Below are positions 23,601-35,810 of a stretch of 64,000 nt of DNA, piece after piece. The stretch is from Dipteris shenzhenensis (Eukaryota; Polypodiophyta; Polypodiopsida; Gleicheniales), in assembly GCA_047967505.1 (NCBI GenBank), contig CM106540.1, one strand, 5' to 3'. The first letter of the stretch is position 1. Each line of letters starts with the position of its first letter. Under the pieces are notes generated by a model. It had not been told where the DNA came from, searched no databases, and saw nothing but the letters and a program-made list of their open reading frames with translations. Position numbers and translations under genes: made by a program.

Positions 23601-25190
23601 CTAGTGCATGATGGTTTGAAAACTTTGATATTTGGTGAAATTTGTAGCTTAGTTCACCCATAAATGAATGCACTAGAAAAAACTAAATGCATACGTGTGC
23701 AATGCTCTTTGAATAAATCCCACATTTTTTTATAATTTTGCATTGGTTCCTTTTAGAGTTCACTACCTTGCACGAGGCCCATAAACACGTCAAAAGTGGT
23801 TCCATTTCTTAATCCACAGCATCAAACCCTCTAGTAGTGAGCCATTTTGCATTTTGCTTTTTTCATACATTTTGAGCCTCTTTGCACTCGTTCAGGGGGC
23901 ACAAGTTGGCAACATATATGGCCTTTAGCGACAAAACATGACTGTCAATTCTTCCCAAAATTTGACAACTTTGGCTATTGCATTCAAAAAATTCCACTAA
24001 TTTACTCTCCCATGCTAGTAAATCCTAAATAAAGTACACAGTGCACACCTATGTGTCACCTGTCCCCTGCCTTGTGACCTTGTCATAGAATCCGTAACCT
24101 CTGATTCTTTCCCTTTCCACGTCTGTTTGAACATTGTTTTCCTTGCTTCCTTGCTCCTTAGGGGACTTTACCCCTGTGGCTCTCCATGCTCCGTAGGCTC
24201 TCTCAAAAGTTGGAATGTGCACAAATATTGATTCTCGTCAATGAAGCTTTCAGGCGAGTCCTTGTTTCTTAGCCATCAATAAAAAAATTATTTCTTGTTT
24301 TTTTTCTTGCTTTCTTTATTTAAACTAAGGAACCACATGGTGTGATGTAGTTTGTAATGGGTTGCAAGAGAACTAGACAGAGGATACGAGATAGGAAAGT
24401 TGACATACCCAGCCAAGGTACAAGGAAGAGGTTGAACGCCACATAAATTGATGATACAATATCGAAATGGAAATGGAAGACACCTTTGCAACAATTGTGG
24501 AGGGAGAGACAATGCCTGGAAAAACACCTCCTTGTTGAGCAGATAGCCTTGAAGGTAGTAGATGCACCCATTCGAGTAGTGCCATCAAAATGATAAACAC
24601 GAGCTGTAGTTTTAAAACTGGTGGGAGCATTTGAGGTAGCAACATCAACTCATTGGGGGGACTACTAGGCTTGTGTCATCAAAAGCTTTACCCTGCACCT
24701 GAGGATTCATTGAGTGTCCAATCTGCTAACGCCCTGAGAGTTGTACACCTAAGAGGTCATACTCTCTAAGTTGAGGGGTAGCCTTAACAATGTAAAATGA
24801 TTTATAGCGTGATCATGTAGTTGAAAAGACCGCCACATTAGCTATACTATTTTCATATGAAATAAAAAATTAATGGCTTGGATGCACAATGTCAATTAGA
24901 AGGACCATCGTGATTCTAGCAATTGGCCGTTGAGTGGAAGTGATACAACCCGATGTGAGAAGCCTATGGGCATCAACTAATGGTGGCAAGAAATGGAGAA
25001 ATGGCCTTACTGAGGAAGTCATCGTTGCAATGGCATTGTTTTGGCACAATAACGTGAAAGTTTGTCCAAATGACAAGGATGTATGTAGGCTGCAGATTGA
25101 ATGCAAGCATACACATGCTTGACACAATACAGTCAGTTAGACTTCCAATGCTGTCTTTGGCTATCTTTTTGCCTTGCAAATCATTCTGCT
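20620..25190. other. Intergenic sequence, no gene recognised
   Basis: Between 20700 and 22100 a loose motif of 'gtgcattg...cacacat...gagaagaa' type recurs many times, suggesting an old degenerate tandem array. From 22800 to 24050 there are several modest plus-strand frames separated by stops, with no recognised domain. No gene call is supported. Confidence 0.4.
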
Positions 25191-25217
25191 GGTACATTTT
25201 CATTTGCTCTTATGAAG

Positions 25218-25219
<2 letters not shown>

Positions 25220-25250
<31 letters not shown>
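25220..25250. repeat. (GA)n microsatellite
   Basis: About 14 uninterrupted GA units within AT-rich sequence. Confidence 0.9.
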
Positions 25251-25252
<2 letters not shown>

Positions 25253-25688
25253 TTTTTCAAGACAAGTGGTTAAAATAACAACCCCATTGTGCTGGTTCTA
25301 GTTGGGTGTAGCCAATTTTTGTGAAGTTTAGGGTGATGATGGAGATCCAATACTTATTTACTAGTTTTAATGATCATGCTTGGTGTGTTGGTTTACAAAG
25401 GAAGATTGTTTGTTGAATTCATGAGACTGCAGCTTGTTGGGGAGGCTTGCAAGTGAGAGAGAGGGAGCTGCTTGTTGGGGAGGGAAGAAATAGCAATGGT
25501 TGCAGCCACTATGCTAGTTGTATGTTACTATAAGGTTGGTTGAGCACTTTTCAACAATGTTCAATAGTTTTACTTTTTAGCATACTCAATTGTTTTTGTC
25601 ACATTTTGAGCAGTGCAATAAGACTTTTTGAACACATACTAGCACTTTTTGAGTACTTGTTAGTACTTTTTAAAGCTCTTATCTAATG

Positions 25689-25692
<4 letters not shown>

Positions 25693-25745
<53 letters not shown>
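25693..25745. repeat. (GA)n microsatellite, about 53 bp
   Basis: About 26 perfect GA units, the longest purine dinucleotide tract on the plus strand of this window. It is a likely length polymorphism. Confidence 0.93.
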
Positions 25746-25749
<4 letters not shown>

Positions 25750-25944
25750 TATTTTTTTGCAAATGAAAACCACCATTCTGGTATAAAAGCTTAGCGTGCT
25801 AGTCAAAGCTAGCATGCTGGGCCGAAGCCACTATTCCGGTCAAAACCATTGTGTTGGTTACAACCTTAACCTGCATAGGTTTTATGAATACTCTTTATAA
25901 TTTTTTTGAATGAGTAAACGAAGATGTACCTAAGATTGAAGGCT

Positions 25945-26054
25945 AAGAACGTTGACATAAGGATTGGGCACAGGAGCTTTGAGCATTGCAAACCTTGGCC
26001 AAGAACATTGACATGGGGATTGGGAAGAGGAGCTTCGAGCATTGCAAACCTTGG
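25945..26054. repeat. 56-bp tandem duplication
   Basis: Two adjacent units begin with 'aagaacgttgaca' (25945) and 'aagaacattgaca' (26001). Both end in 'gagcattgcaaaccttgg'. They differ at about eight positions. Confidence 0.85.
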
Positions 26055-26126
26055 TATGTCAACAAAGTCAAAGAATGTGTGTTGCTGTAAAACACACTCA
26101 TAGACTTTGACCTAGATGGGTAGGCT

Positions 26127-27130
26127 TTGAATGACCTAAGATGTGGTCATACTGGTGTGTTTCTTCATGGAGATAGATGCCCATGTCTCTCAGGTGAATG
26201 TCTAGTATGTCGACCACTTGGATCCTCATTGTGTGTTACAAGGGCAAGGAAGTTTGACACACTATGTTTTGTGTGGAAGCCAGTGGTTCATCCAAAGGTA
26301 GATTCTGAGTGGCACCAGATTGGGTGCATTCATGGCAAATGCCCATAGTCTGATGTGAACTATGGTGTAAATGAGAATCAATTTGTCTGCCACCCTGTGG
26401 AAATAAAATGGAGGAAATTTGAAATGTCCCAGGTTAAAGGATTAGACAAGAAGAGATGGTTATTGTCATACAAGACCACTCCACCTTAGAAGCTTATCGA
26501 CCACATAGTAACATCCATCCCTAAATATGTGCTTCACAATTTTGTAACACGTTGGCAAGACAAGGAATTTAGGACGTGCCTTGCCAATTTTCCCAAGGAT
26601 AGTATTATCTATGTGATTGATTTTACTAAAAAATAATGTTTTCAAGAACAAGATGAGATATAAAGTGCACACTCATACACCAAGAAGATAACAATTTCTA
26701 TGCATATCACCTACATCCATCTATCGGATTCTATGACTGATACTGGTCTTCCAATAGACTCCAAGGAGTTCAGTAACGTGCAACGCACATACCATTTCTA
26801 CATTTTGGATGATAGAGAACATGACACTTTGTTCATCCAGCATGATTTCTCTTGCATTGGGATTGGTTTACCAAAGACGATCCCCAAGTAAAGGAAACAA
26901 TAAAACAACATTGGGTGTGGTTATATTGTGCATCCTATCAATTTAAATCAGCCCGTGAATTCTATTTTGTTGCAAGGTCACTGGTCTAAACATGTTGTGT
27001 ATTTTCTTTAGATCTAGCCATGGCAACGGGGAACATGACATATGTGATGCCATTATTGAGCGATATATTTATAAAGACCAATTAACATGCCCTCAAGATA
27101 AGTTGTAGGAGGATGCAACAACATGGCTTG
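26127..27130 (+). pseudogene. Degenerate transposase-like gene (DFxENY / QFKSAR / HGKGxxD family)
   Basis: Plus-strand translation across stops and at least one frameshift gives an ordered set of blocks. First is a Cys-rich segment (26140-26350). Then HNFVTRWQDKEFRTCL (about 26530-26580) and IIYVIDFTKK followed by a stop and CFQEQDEI (about 26600-26660), the position of a 'DFAENY...E.QSAHW' motif. A block with HDTLFIQHDF follows (about 26819-26850). Finally come QFKSAREFYFVAR (about 26938-26976, shifted frame) and FFRSSHGNGEHD (about 27003-27040). I recall this block order from a large transposon-derived family in plants and invertebrates, but I cannot name the superfamily securely. Premature stops include TAA where Gln is expected. 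The element ends were not found. Confidence 0.5.
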
Positions 27131-27149
27131 CATCTAACCTGTCCATAGA

Positions 27150-28380
27150 GGTAGAGTCAAACAGAGCCGCGTCAACAAGAGCTTAGTGCGCTGAGTATTC
27201 CCTGAGGTGAAGGTGGATGAAGTAGAGAGGAGAAAGAGATATAACACCTTTAAAGGGACATAAAATTTGCACATCATATGGGGCTTTTAGACAATCACCT
27301 TTCTCTCAAAACATGATAGATTTCCTACTTTTATGGTCATGCATCATGGGAGATTGTGGTGAGTGTGAGGCCATTACACTATGAAACAATGGAAGCTACG
27401 CCAAATTTATCCTTTACATGATGAACTGTGTAGAAGAGACAGATAGTGGACAATCATTTGGGGAATCCAACGACCTCACTGATGTACCAGAAGAGGGGGA
27501 TAAACTTTTATTAAAGCTACATCTAACGAGAATGACAAAGATGACCTGTACTTTGTGTTGTAGCTTACCAAACACAAACATAAGGGGATGCTCGGGGGGG
27601 TCACTATGCATAAACCCTCTATATCACGTGCGTTCAAGGCCTATATTTAAAATCCCTTATATGTAAAATTTTCATTAATAAAATGTACCCCTTTTCTATA
27701 CAAATCTGTAAATTTTTTCCAAAACTATTTAAAATAGTCCCTTATGTATATTTATTTCTATAAATTTTAGAAATAAAAAATATCCTTTTGTTGAACTCAC
27801 GTGACAGGGTTACATATGATGAGTGACCGCCCCGAGAGGGGATGGAAGCATTTACGGGTCATTAGGGCCCATCCTATGAGAAGTGGAAGTGGTTGGAGGT
27901 ATTTGGTACAAGAAGACATCCAAGAAAGGCCATAGATATAGTGTCTTAGATAAGAAGCATCGATGTTTGTCTAATCTCATCTAGTTAGAGCTATTAAGTT
28001 TCAAATGCAAGTTATGCCCTCGAAAAAGAAGTGTCAAAGGCTCTTCAAAGTTGATATAGACACTCACGATCACATCATGGGGTGTATCAAGAGCATAGAT
28101 GACTTAGTGAGCCAGTTAAATGTACCAATTTAGAAGTCACCCTTCTAGTTGAGATGTTTTTGATCATGAAGTCATATCTTAGAATCCAAATTCCAAGATC
28201 CAAATAACAAGAAGGCTATGCTGCAAGGCCACCCAAATGAATGCAAAATACTAAAGTTCAATGATAATCAATCGTCATATTGGTATCAACCATCACAGGT
28301 AAAAAAAACATTAAAATGGTAATTGAAATGAAAGTTTCAAGTCACATGTCTAGGAAAGAGCTAGTGACAGTGACTTTAAT
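27150..28380. other. Intergenic sequence, no gene recognised
   Basis: A/T-rich with scattered stops on all frames. A natural-looking plus-strand frame at 27418-27666 has no recognisable motif. It may be the tail of the preceding transposase-like element. Confidence 0.35.
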
Positions 28381-28389
28381 TATTATTCA

Positions 28390-29080
28390 GTGGAGATTTA
28401 CTACTTTCCCCCCTCTGTTTCTTTTCTTCTATGCCTCTCCTCCATACCCCACTTTTTAGCTTCATTTGCCTTTGCCTTGGCTACCTCAATTTATAGCCCT
28501 GCTTGCAATTCCCTTATGTGTGCTACATCTACCTTAGATTGTGCTAGCTATTCCTTGGCTTTAGCATCCTCCTGAGATGTTTACTACTTTGTGGTTCCTC
28601 AAGTACCTAGAAGAAATGCCTTGATTTCTTTAGTTCTTTATTGAAATTATTTTGGAAAGGTCCAAACCTTAACTCCACCATCATTGCTAACCTATGTACG
28701 GGGGAATTCCTTAATGTGGTGTTGTTTCTTCCATGGAAGCTCTAACAAATTGGCCTACAAATTGCCTCCAACAAGAACTTTGAGCATGTCCTCAACCATA
28801 TCTGTGTCAATGTGGACTGTAGTCCCCCCACATACAATGTATCCCTTCTTCACATTTACTTCCCTCAGACATCTCAAAAAGCTATTGATCAAGAGATTAG
28901 TGGATGCATTGGATGTCATGATTGCAAGACTAGCTAGAGCAATGGAACCACTGGATGTCACGAAGGAGCTGGCTAGAGGGTACTTGACCTTTGATTGTGC
29001 CTTTAAGACTTCCATGATTAGTACAAGGAATAAAAGTTGCAGGGAGAAGGATTGTAAGGAGGAAGTAGGAGTGCAAGGAG
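28390..29080 (-). pseudogene. Unrecognised coding relic with coiled-coil-like segment
   Basis: The minus strand translates to a coherent but interrupted protein. An N-terminal part around 28755-28930 reads LINSFLRCLREVNVKKGY, GGTTVHIDTDMVEDMLKV. A C-terminal part around 28390-28560 is rich in Ala, Lys, Glu and Gln (LAQSKVDVAHIRELQAGL, then IEVAKAKANEAKKW), with heptad-like spacing. In-frame TAG and TAA codons fall where Gln would fit. The upstream half of the frame (29000-29180) is repeat-derived Leu/Ser/Pro sequence. I do not recognise the family; it could be from a transposon or a captured gene. Confidence 0.35.
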
Positions 29081-29345
29081 TAAGCAGTAATGGATGCAAG
29101 GATTGCAAGGAGAAAGTAGGAGGTACAAGGATTGCAAGAAGGAAGTAGGAGTGCAAGGAGCAAGTAGGAGCAAACACAAGGCTTGCAAGGTGAGTGCGTC
29201 TCTAAGTAGGACAGAACACAAGGCTGGAGGGTACTTGACCTCTAATTGTGCCTCTGAGACTTCCATGATTAGTAAAAGGAACAAATGTTGTAGGGAGAAG
29301 GATTGCAAGGAGGAAGTAGGAGTGCAAGGAGTAAGTAGGAGTGAA
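28975..29345. repeat. Direct repeat, period about 252 bp, with internal GGAAGTAGGAGTGCAAGGA units
   Basis: A segment starting 'gagggtacttgacctt' at about 28975 recurs at about 29227 with 'gacttccatgattagt' and 'agggagaaggattg'. Each is followed by short units of gcaaggag/gaagtaggag type, which also fill 29090-29170. It is a minisatellite-like purine-rich array. Confidence 0.8.
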
Positions 29346-29479
29346 CACGAGGCTTGCAAGCTGAGTGCATCTCTAATTCAATCCACCATGGTGGAGGCAC
29401 ACAAGACTTGTAAGATTCTAGAAGGCTTGCGAGGTGCAAGGATTGCAAGGAGAAGTCTTGTGAGTTGTAAAGGGATTTG

Positions 29480-31080
29480 ATGGGGCATCTCTAATTCTAC
29501 CCACCACTATGGTGGAGGAAATTGGCACAACTTTGAGCTTACTTGATGGCCATAGAAATCAGCTTAATTAGAGGACGTGGACACATAGCAATGATGGTGG
29601 AAATTGGCCATTGTGCTAGCATTACCATGTGGTCTAATGTAGAGATTTCAATCGAGAATTTTATATGCTCAACCAATTTTCATGTTGGAATTTGCTACCA
29701 TGCTGGCACTACCAATTTCTACTAGAGTAAATGATCACATGTGTGACTTATAACTATTCCCACTAGCAAAACTAATTAGTGAGCACTCATTTTAGTCAAG
29801 ACCCTTGTAACCCTTGTTGTTATTTTAAACTTCACATTCATAGATTTACCAGCTAGGAGAAAATTGGCCACCATGCTGGCATTATAGGCTTAATTGGGAC
29901 ATGGATAATTGTAATAATGATGGTGGAAATTGGCCACCATGTTGGCACTACTGATTACTACTATTTAGTGATCACATGTGTGACTTCTAAAATACTATGT
30001 GTCGACATGTCCAGTCCAAATTTGTTGAGGATGAAATAGGCCTGCACTCTATACTTGATCTTGTTAAGAACAATCATAGTCCATTGTTGCTATTGATTTG
30101 GAAGATGTACTACGTGCATTGCTAGCCTTCATGCCAAATAATATTCCTCACTATTTGTGGTATGATGGCCACACTGCCCGTAGATCATAATGATAAAAAA
30201 ATGAAGCAACCTTAAGATAAATATTCATCAAAGGTTGATTGCTTGAGCCGTTGTTAATCTTTGATTGGGTTTCTCACATTCTTGGCTTCATGATATATGC
30301 TCCTCATTGTCGTTATTGTTGTTGAGGGTCATGGGAGCCCAAAAAAACTTTCGAAGGGTATGTCCTTTTGTGTTGGCATCTACGAAACTTGATCGATTCA
30401 AAGATATGTCGAATGGTGGTGCTATTGCCTGATCGCAAGAGCAACTAGTTCTATCAAAGTGGCTCCACTAGTTCTAACTACACATACAAAATGAAGATGC
30501 TTACATTATGGCATAATATTTTTTGACACCTCAATTTCTAAAGCGTAGTTTTTGTCAAGTAGTCAAATATGATACAAGGCCTTTTACAAGTCTATTTTTA
30601 GAAAGATGGATTGAATCATCGCGTATGGTCAAATAACACTGTTAGCCACTCTTACATCATGGTCAAGGGGTTCTACTCATATTTGGGGACATTTTAACAC
30701 AAACAAGCTCATTCAGAAAATGTTGAGTCCATAATGACAACACAAAGAAAAGTCAAGCAAAGCTTATACATACTATAAGCACCACAATTATCCTATACAG
30801 AATACAAATATCCTAGAAAGGTCTAACTATTAATTGAGGATATCTTAAACTGGTTGAAAAGCAGAACAAAAATGGACAAATTGCATAACATTTGCAAATA
30901 TGGTTATAATAATTGGAGATAAAGAATTGGCATCCTTCAAAGAAGCAATTCAAGTTCCAAAATGGCCCTGTCGTGCAATAAATGGACAATACTCTAGTCA
31001 AGAATCAAACATGGAATTTAATAGATTTCCAGAATATAAAAGCCCATAAGTGATGCTGACATGCATAAAGATTGCATTAC
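29480..31080. other. Intergenic sequence with a degenerate repeated motif
   Basis: The phrase 'ggaaattggcca..atg.tggcattac' recurs at about 29598, 29685, 29858 and 29923, suggesting an old tandem array. No coding region was recognised. Confidence 0.4.
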
Positions 31081-31089
31081 CTACAAGTA

Positions 31090-32390
31090 CACATCAATTT
31101 TTTATGAAGGACTTGTTTTGGACCAAGTATTAAAAGTGAGAGCTTCAAAAAGAACTTCTTGGTTGCCAACCATGGTGGTAGATTGTACTTCACAATCAAC
31201 ATAGGCCATGTGCTCCACACACTGCATAGATCTAAAAATGGATTTACATCATCAATTGCAAGAGCTAATCATACATTTCTTATTTATTTTGCAAATTTTT
31301 CCCATGTACTATCCACATGCAATGAATCCACTGGATGCCTACATAAACCATCTTCACTTCTTCCACCAACATGCCATTTCATGTTTTTGGCAATAAGAGG
31401 ACATCTGTTAAATTTTTTGATATTAGTGCATAGAAATACATATCAACATCTAATAGCATAAGGTAAAATATAAGATCCACAATTTACATACCTGTATTGT
31501 CTAAGAAGTTGTGGAATCAAAGGGAAGTGCTGTAATATTTTTTGAGGAACCTTTGACTTGCCACTTAACTTCCATCGACTTTCATTGCACTTGGGACACA
31601 CTTCCAAACTTGCATACTCCCCATGGTATAAAATGCAATCGTTGACACAAGCGTGGATATTATCATATTGTAAGCCCAACTTGTGAATTTTACTTTTGGC
31701 CTCATATGATGATGAAGAAAGATAATTATTCCATGGAAGAATCTTATGTTTCTGAAGATGAAGGAGCTCACTAAATCTAGTTTGTGACCATCCATGTACC
31801 ACCTTTAAATTCTAGAGTAAAAGAGTAGTTGACAATGAGCTCACTTCACATCCATGAAAAAGTGGCTTCTTTGCCTTGCTCATTGAATCTTCAAGTTTGG
31901 ATATATTATCAACCTCTTTCCCCAAATCATCATCACCATAGCATGTATCCATTCTTTCTGAGTGCTCCTCACAAACTTCAAATGTATCTCAAAGCATGTC
32001 CTCGATTGCTATATCCTTATCTAGTCAATTTTTAACATTTGTATGCTGCATATATGTAAAACAACTCTTAGCCTTCAAAAGGTAAAAAATAAAAAACTAA
32101 TTTGAATAGACACATGTGTAGAAGCCAAAAAAACCTAACATAGCTTCTCATTTCCATCAACTAAATTATTTTTCCATGCCCCTCTCTTTAGTAAATGCTC
32201 TTGAATTCTTACATAACTTAAAGTTGAGCATCCATGGCATGCCTTGCAAGGACAAGGATATATTGTAACACCTATAATTTGGTGCATGTATTCTCTACAT
32301 TCTACTAAAAGCACTTCAATTGCATCTGCTTTATCTTCCAATTCATTCTGTGAAAGCATTGTCCAACTCTTGTCTGAGATGTGCATAATG
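31090..32390 (-). pseudogene. CACTA (En/Spm) TNP2 transposase relic, N-terminal to central part
   Basis: On the minus strand 32386-32135 gives a transposase-associated domain: DKSWTMLSQNELEDK, a PCPCKACHGC metal-binding-like cluster and EHLLKRG. Next, 31802-31443 carries the classic TNP2 block: HGWSQTRFSELL, LPWNNYL, YEAKSKIHKLGL, IHACVNDCILY and CPKCNESRWK. Further down (31400-31090), KWHVGGRSEDGLCRHPVDS, IDDVNPF and YNLPPWLPTK correspond to the conserved stretch before the catalytic core. Stops are scattered, including TGA where Arg (CGA) is usual. The remaining catalytic region, CACTA termini and 3-bp duplications were not identified, so it is a non-functional fragment. Confidence 0.85.
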
Positions 32391-32399
32391 TAATCAAGA

Positions 32400-33050
32400 T
32401 CAATATGAGAAGTTTCATAACAAAAAGACAGATGTAACCGAAGGAGATCAAATTAAACATTGAAATACATAGTATAATACATTCATGAAAGGTAAGAGTT
32501 ATTCTCGAATACAAAAGGTGAACTAGTTAGTACACTTCATATTCCAAATCAAAGTATATAGTCCTAAAGTTAACTAAATTCATAAAATGTGAAAAGTTCT
32601 ACTCTAGGTATAATGTCGTCATGAGCAACTCTCTCAATAAAATGTAAATGTCCATCTTCTCTGCAAGATGGACATGTAGGATTATAACCCAGACTACATT
32701 CATTAGACTATCATCATAGAGGGAACTACATTTCCATCAGGAACATCACCCACAATGTAAGTGTTTTCTTTCTGCTCTATTGCGCATAAATATGTATTTG
32801 AGGATAATATAAATAGAGTTGTTTCCATACTTCATGGTCATATCTTGCTCCTACGTAAGGAAACCAAGAAGTTCCCTTGGAAATCTTAGAGATGCTGAAA
32901 AGATCCAAGATGATTGTGAACCTTATACATTCTTCCATAATATTGAATAGGCTCATTTATTGGAATTGGGAGTTTATGCTTCCAATCACCTTCTTTGAAG
33001 GATCAAAATCTCTAATCCATAGTGTACAACCAACCAACAGTTTTTCCTAT
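32400..33050. other. AT-rich sequence, no gene recognised
   Basis: Directly upstream (minus sense) of the TNP2 relic, so it may include its promoter side or terminus. No inverted repeat or CACTA end could be assigned. Confidence 0.35.
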
Positions 33051-33059
33051 GTTTCAAGC

Positions 33060-33186
33060 GCATGAACAAAACACGTCCGATTTTGGACCCAGTCGATGCG
33101 CTTCCATCTTGTCTCCAGGTCCATTGGCTTTAAAAGAGAGACAGAAGGCGTGACAAAGGGGCGGAGAGAGAAAAGGGGGAGACACA

Positions 33187-33237
<51 letters not shown>

Positions 33238-33730
33238 GGAGGGGGGGAGAGGGGGGACTATGAGAGGATTGACGCAGAACCAGTGGAGAGGGACGAAGCC
33301 CAGCTCCTAGAATATAACCAAGACTTTCACAGCAGCCAGAAGCTTCGCCATGACTGACTGTACACACTGCACAGTCATTTAGTCGTCCAAAAAGACGTTG
33401 CACCGGAGTGGCGAACCACTGCCGTGTGTGATCGCGTAGCCAGCAAGAGACCCAATCAGGCTGGCTAAGTTCCAGAAGTGCCAGCTTTCCAGGTTTTACA
33501 TGCTTTCTCGTTTCCATCCGAAAGAAGTCGCTTCCCGAAATCCCTCTTCCTCGACACGCTGTTCTGATAAACCTTGCTTTTACGTAAACACCTTGCCTTC
33601 TTGCGGTCTACGCATTCTTGGACAGACGTACGTACCTACACGAGAGACACAAAGAGACGGACAATTGCTGCTTATCATCCTCCCAACGGACGCAAGAGAC
33701 ACGTGCATAACGCCTATTATCTCATCTCAT
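33060..33730. other. GC-rich island of unknown function with TATATATGAG box on the minus strand
   Basis: Base composition rises sharply here relative to both flanks. A TATATATGAG sequence on the minus strand (about 33735-33726) could start a minus-strand transcript. The minus frame 33517-33047 (156 codons) begins with ATG but passes through (CT)n and (CA)n repeats. An internal ATG gives a short MDLETRWKRIDW frame that ends at a TAG. The island could be a promoter plus leader of a gene whose body is lost, or a captured fragment. No protein similarity was recognised. Confidence 0.3.
33187..33257. repeat. (GT)n(AG)n(G)n compound microsatellite
   Basis: About 9 GT units, then about 11 AG units, then a G-rich run with several G tracts of 4 or more. 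The G tracts could form a quadruplex on the plus strand; this is a composition-based inference. Confidence 0.88.
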
Positions 33731-33759
33731 ATATATTAGACGCGTACTCTTGAGGCAGG

Positions 33760-34895
33760 TAGCATTGTGACATGAAAAGAAAATCTTTCCTCTAGTGAAG
33801 CCCCGTGTTATGATTTAAATATTTCACGTGTCATGATTAAAATTCTATTTTAAAGATAAATATTGAAATGTCGATATTGATTATAATGACAAGAAACTTC
33901 CTCCAAATCAAACGGTGTCATCCCTCTTCTTCTTGGCAAGCGAATCTCCGTCTCAATCCCTTCAAGTCTTTGAACCAGTGAATTGACCAAATTTTTCTTG
34001 TCTTCTGCTCCCTTCATTGCAATTCTAATCTCATAGCTTCGATCATCAAATCACAACTCCATCGTCTAATGAAGCTACCCAAGTAGGAAGAGCTCATCAA
34101 ATTCCCACCATCGATTTGGTAAACTTTTGGACCAGGGATCCAAATGCCATCCTAAGTATTGCGCAAGAGACACTACAAGCAAGTCCATTGGGTTCTTTCA
34201 TATCAATCATGTTGTATCAAAGTCATCAATCGAGGTTGCACACAAACTTGCTCCTTGATCTACTCTTACAAATGAAGTAAAAAGGATGCATAATGTTGGG
34301 TAAAAGATTTACTAGGCGATTTTAAAGCAAAGCTCACTTGGAAAGAGACTTTCTCTCTACAGCCCATGCCTATCTCTAACATGGAATATTGTTTTGAGAG
34401 AGTTCTAAGACACCAACAAGACGAGATCAGGTAAGTAATGTCCTATTCAAACATTATGATTCTTGCGATGTAATAATGAGATGGCATTATGTAGAGACTA
34501 GTGGATCTAAAGGCTGTCTATATTACACTTTGTAAGGGATACTCTCTCTAAGGCCCTACTCGTACCTTTCTTGCATCAAGTTCGTGGCAATGATGAGACT
34601 TATTATTATTGCCTGTCTTTTATCAATTGCACCTTTCAAAGATATTGTTAAGTGATGGTTAAAGTAGGATTAGATATCATTGAGTTGCTTGGACTTTGGG
34701 TAGGGGCTGAAGTGATTGTCAAGCGATGGTTAAATTGGGATTAGAGACTATTAAATTGCAATGACTTCGCTTGTGGTCGAAGCACAGAGAATTCCAAATG
34801 TTTTTTATGAGAATAGCTCCATGTTGCAGTCGACTTACCATCCACCTTGCCAACAACCTTCTCTCACATTTGGTTTGGGACCTCACATAGATCCC
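33760..34895. other. Intergenic sequence, no gene recognised
   Basis: No domain was found. Near 34620-34760 the phrase 'gttaa(a)gtgatggttaaa...ggattaga' occurs twice about 80 bp apart, pointing to a small local duplication. Confidence 0.4.
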
Positions 34896-34899
34896 ACTA

Positions 34900-35810
34900 G
34901 GCTCACAATTGTATGGGAAGTGCAGGAGACTAGATGATTCATGGAACTATGGCTAACAAGAGATAGGAGTTGCATTAAATTGTGGGGGATGCCCTCATCA
35001 ATATATATGGCAAGTGCAAGAGTCTAGATGACTCATGGGTAGTGTTTGCAGAGCTGCTCCTATGAGATGTGTTTTCTTTGAGCACCATGATTGCAATGTC
35101 CACTGAGAATGGGCATGGAAAGGACACCCTACATGTCTTTGCAAATGTAGCCAGAAGGCATCAATCCAAACAAGGTCTGCTTTATTTGTGCTTTGGATAC
35201 ATGTGCTAATGTGGTAACCCTTCAAGAAGTCAAGAGATGCATGCCACCACTATTCACAATGGTTGAGCCTGACGTTGTTGTGGGGATAGCCCTTGTCAAT
35301 ATGTATGGCAAGTGTGGGAGCTTGGAAGATTCTAAGGTTGTGTTTGCAAGGATCCCACTGTGGGATAATGCCATGATCGGAGTGTCTGTTCAGAATGGGC
35401 ATGCCAAATAGGCCCTTCAACTGTCTAGTCAAATGCATGCGAAGTGAATAAGATGTTCTTCGTTATCAAGTTTTGGATGCATGTGCGAGTATGACATGTC
35501 TAGAAGATGTTCGAAAGATCTATGCTACTAGTGTTGGCGATGGATGGCAGTCAGATCTCAATGTGGGAACAACTCTTACCAATATGTATGGCGGTTGTGG
35601 AAGCTTGAATGATTCTAGAGCTATGTTTGCAGGGTTGATACTACAAAAGGTGATCTTCTAGATTGCTATAATTGTAGTCTATGCCCAAAAGCAGGCACTG
35701 CAAGGAGGCGTTACACATTTTTGGTAAAATGCAGACCGAAGGTATCATGCTAAATAGGATCACATTCATCCACACTTTGGATACATGTGCCTCGATCTAT
35801 GGTGTCATTG
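34900..35810 (+). pseudogene. PLS-type pentatricopeptide repeat (PPR) pseudogene
   Basis: Three or four successive units of about 300 bp translate, across frames, to typical plant PPR repeats. Unit 1 (about 34978-35170) reads VGDALINIYGKCKSLDDSW and then TENGHGKDTLHVF. Unit 2 (35175-35410) reads EGINPNKV, ALDTCANVVTLQEVK, DVVVGIALVNMYGKCGSLED and NAMIGVSVQNGHAK. Unit 3 (35455-35660) reads VLDACASMTCLEDVRK and LNVGTTLTNMYGGCGSLND. A fourth begins near 35725 with TEGIMLNRITFIHTLDTCAS. PPR proteins bind organellar RNA. Here at least two stops and several frame changes disable it. An older, weaker unit may start at 34900. No introns are apparent and flanks are transposon-rich, so it may be a retrocopy or a decayed family member. 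Confidence 0.85.

Noticed and set aside
33047-33517. 156-codon minus-strand frame as a protein-coding gene
   Set aside because: It crosses compound microsatellites and has no recognisable domain; kept only as a GC-rich island.
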